Below are positions 62,645-64,000 of a stretch of 64,000 bases of DNA, piece by piece. The stretch's first letter is position 1. Every line of letters starts with the position of its first letter. This DNA comes from Monarcha castaneiventris obscurior (lineage: Eukaryota > Chordata > Aves > Passeriformes > Monarchidae). The notes under the pieces are model-generated. The model was not told where the DNA came from. It did not search any database and saw only the letters and a program-made list of their open reading frames with translations. The stretch lies in NCBI GenBank assembly GCA_026261815.1, contig JAMPIT010000511.1, positions 3,333,001 through 3,397,000 on the forward strand, in the 5' to 3' direction. The position numbers and the translations under genes were made by a program.

Positions 62645-64000
62645 AGCAGCTCCAGCCTGCCAGGGAAGGCTGGGTTATCCCCATTCCTGCCAGGGAAGGC
62701 TGGGTTATCCCAAATCTTGCCAGGGAAGGCTGGGTTATCCCAAATCTTGCCAGGGAAGGCCAGGTTATCCCAATTCCTGCCAGGGAAGGCCAGGTTATCC
62801 CAATTCCTGACAGGGAAGGCTGGGTTATCCCAATTCCCACCAAGGAGGGCCAGGTTATCCCAATTCCTGCTGGTGAAGGCTGGGTTATCCCAATTCTTGC
62901 CAGGGAAGGCTGGGTTATCCCAATTCCTGCCAGCCAAGGCCGGGTTATCCCAGTTCCTGCCAGCCAAGGCCGGGTTATCCCAATTCCTGCCAGTGGAGGA
63001 TGGATTATCCCAACTCCTGCCAGTGAAGGCTGGGTTATCCCAATTCCTGCTGGTTGGTGAAGGCCGGGTTATCCCAATTCCTGCCAGCCAAGGCCGGGTT
63101 ATCCCAATTCCTGCCAATGGAGGATGGATTATCCCAATTTCTGCCAGTGAAGGCTGGGTTATCCCAATTCCTGCTGGTGAAGGCCAGGTTATCCCAATTC
63201 CTGCCAGTGAAGGCTGGATTATCCCAATTCCTGCCAGGGAAGGCCGGGTTATCCCAATTCCTGCCAGTGAAGGCTGGGTTATCCCAATTCCTGCCAGTGG
63301 AGGATGGATTATCCCAATTCCTGCTGGTGAAGGCCAGGTTATCCCAATTCCTGCCAGTGAAGGCTGGATTATCCCAATTCCTGCCAGTGAAGGCCAGGTT
63401 ATCCCAATTCCTGCCAGTGGAGGCTGGGTTATCCCAATTCCTGCCAAGGAAGGCCAGGTTATCCCAATTCCTGCCAGTGGAGGCTGGGTAATCCCAATTC
63501 CTGCCAGTGGAGGATGGGTTATCCCAATTTCTGCCAGTGAAAACTGGATTATCCCAATTCCTGCCAGGGAAGGCTGGGTTATCCCAATTCCTGCCAGGGA
63601 AAGCTGGGTTATCCCAATTCCTGCCGGTGAAGGCCGGGTTATCCCAGTTCCTGCCAGTCAAGGCCGGGTTATCCCAGTTCCTGCCAGTGAAGGCTGGGTT
63701 ATCCCAATTCCTGCCAGTGGAGGATGGATTATCCCAATTCCTGCCAGTGGAGGCTGGGTTATCCCAATTCCTGCCAGTGGAGGATGGATTATCCCAACTC
63801 CTGCCAGTGGAGGCTGGGTTATCCCAATTCCTGCCAGTGGAGGATGGATTATCCCAATTCCTGCCGATCAAGGCCTGGTTATCCCAATTCCTGCCAGTGG
63901 AGGCTGGGTTATCCCAATTTCTGCCAGTGAAAACTGGATTATCCCAGTTCCTGCCGGTGAAGGCCAGGTTATCCCAATTCCTGCCAGGGAAGGCCAGGTT
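62645..64000. repeat. 30-bp minisatellite running off the window
   Basis: About 45 units of ctgccagtgaaggctgggtt followed by atcccaattc, with ggatggatt and gccaggtt variants. Each unit holds GG(G/A)TTATCCC, a near-palindrome. The array does not end within the window. Confidence 0.95.

Noticed and set aside
62479..63871. Minus-strand frames with repeated GIGIT or RNWDNPA motifs
   Set aside because: They are translations of the 30-bp array. The repeat peptides change with frame and no gene context exists.

Overview
The window reads as vertebrate nuclear DNA, almost certainly avian and plausibly a small gene-dense chromosome. It is full of truncated chicken-repeat-1 (CR1) retrotransposon 3' ends in both orientations, carries candidate avian-type retroviral LTRs, and holds many GC-rich minisatellites. 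There are no operons, no rRNA or tRNA genes, and very little protein-coding sequence.

The + strand carries three consecutive internal exons of a CSMD gene (CUB and Sushi multiple domains), best matched from memory to CSMD2. They are a complete Sushi/CCP exon (3296-3490) and a CUB domain split over two exons (10079-10286 and 56584-56696). Splice sites are canonical, the phases are compatible (1, 1, 2, 1), and no frame is broken. Introns of about 6.6 kb and 46.3 kb separate the exons. The gene continues beyond both ends of the window.

The most interesting object lies inside the 46.3-kb intron on the opposite strand. It is a compact single-exon gene (31744 down to 31283) encoding a 153-residue, roughly 27% arginine protein with one HMG box. 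It has a strong Kozak context, CCAAT and CRE-like elements upstream and an AATAAA signal about 195 bases after the stop. As I recall, human HMGB4, an intronless testis-specific HMGB gene, is nested antisense inside CSMD2. The position, orientation and box-B-like sequence therefore suggest a very divergent avian HMGB4 counterpart that lacks box A and has become protamine-like. This is inference and needs testing. A four-copy repeat of about 170-200 bp with recurrent TGATGTCA (CRE-like) motifs extends upstream of it.

The rest is intronic. From left to right: a 60-bp minisatellite (1.0-1.45 kb); a candidate minus-strand LTR (about 2.0-2.35 kb); CR1 pieces (2.8-9.8 kb); a CACCTG-rich minisatellite (13.56-14.6 kb); a dimeric CR1 structure (21.1-21.6 kb) whose twin lies at 56.8-57.3 kb; a CAGGTG-rich minisatellite (22.5-23.35 kb); a 61-bp array (25.0-25.6 kb); a higher-order 34/38-bp array (30.1-30.6 kb); the HMG-box gene (31.1-32.6 kb); an inverted repeat with about 350-bp arms around an LTR (34.9-36.76 kb); a CR1 holding an internal minisatellite (37.5-38.2 kb); another minus-strand LTR (38.4-38.85 kb); an interstitial telomere-like tract (55.6 kb); a pyrimidine-rich higher-order array (59.5-60.2 kb); and a 30-bp array (62.65 kb to the window end).
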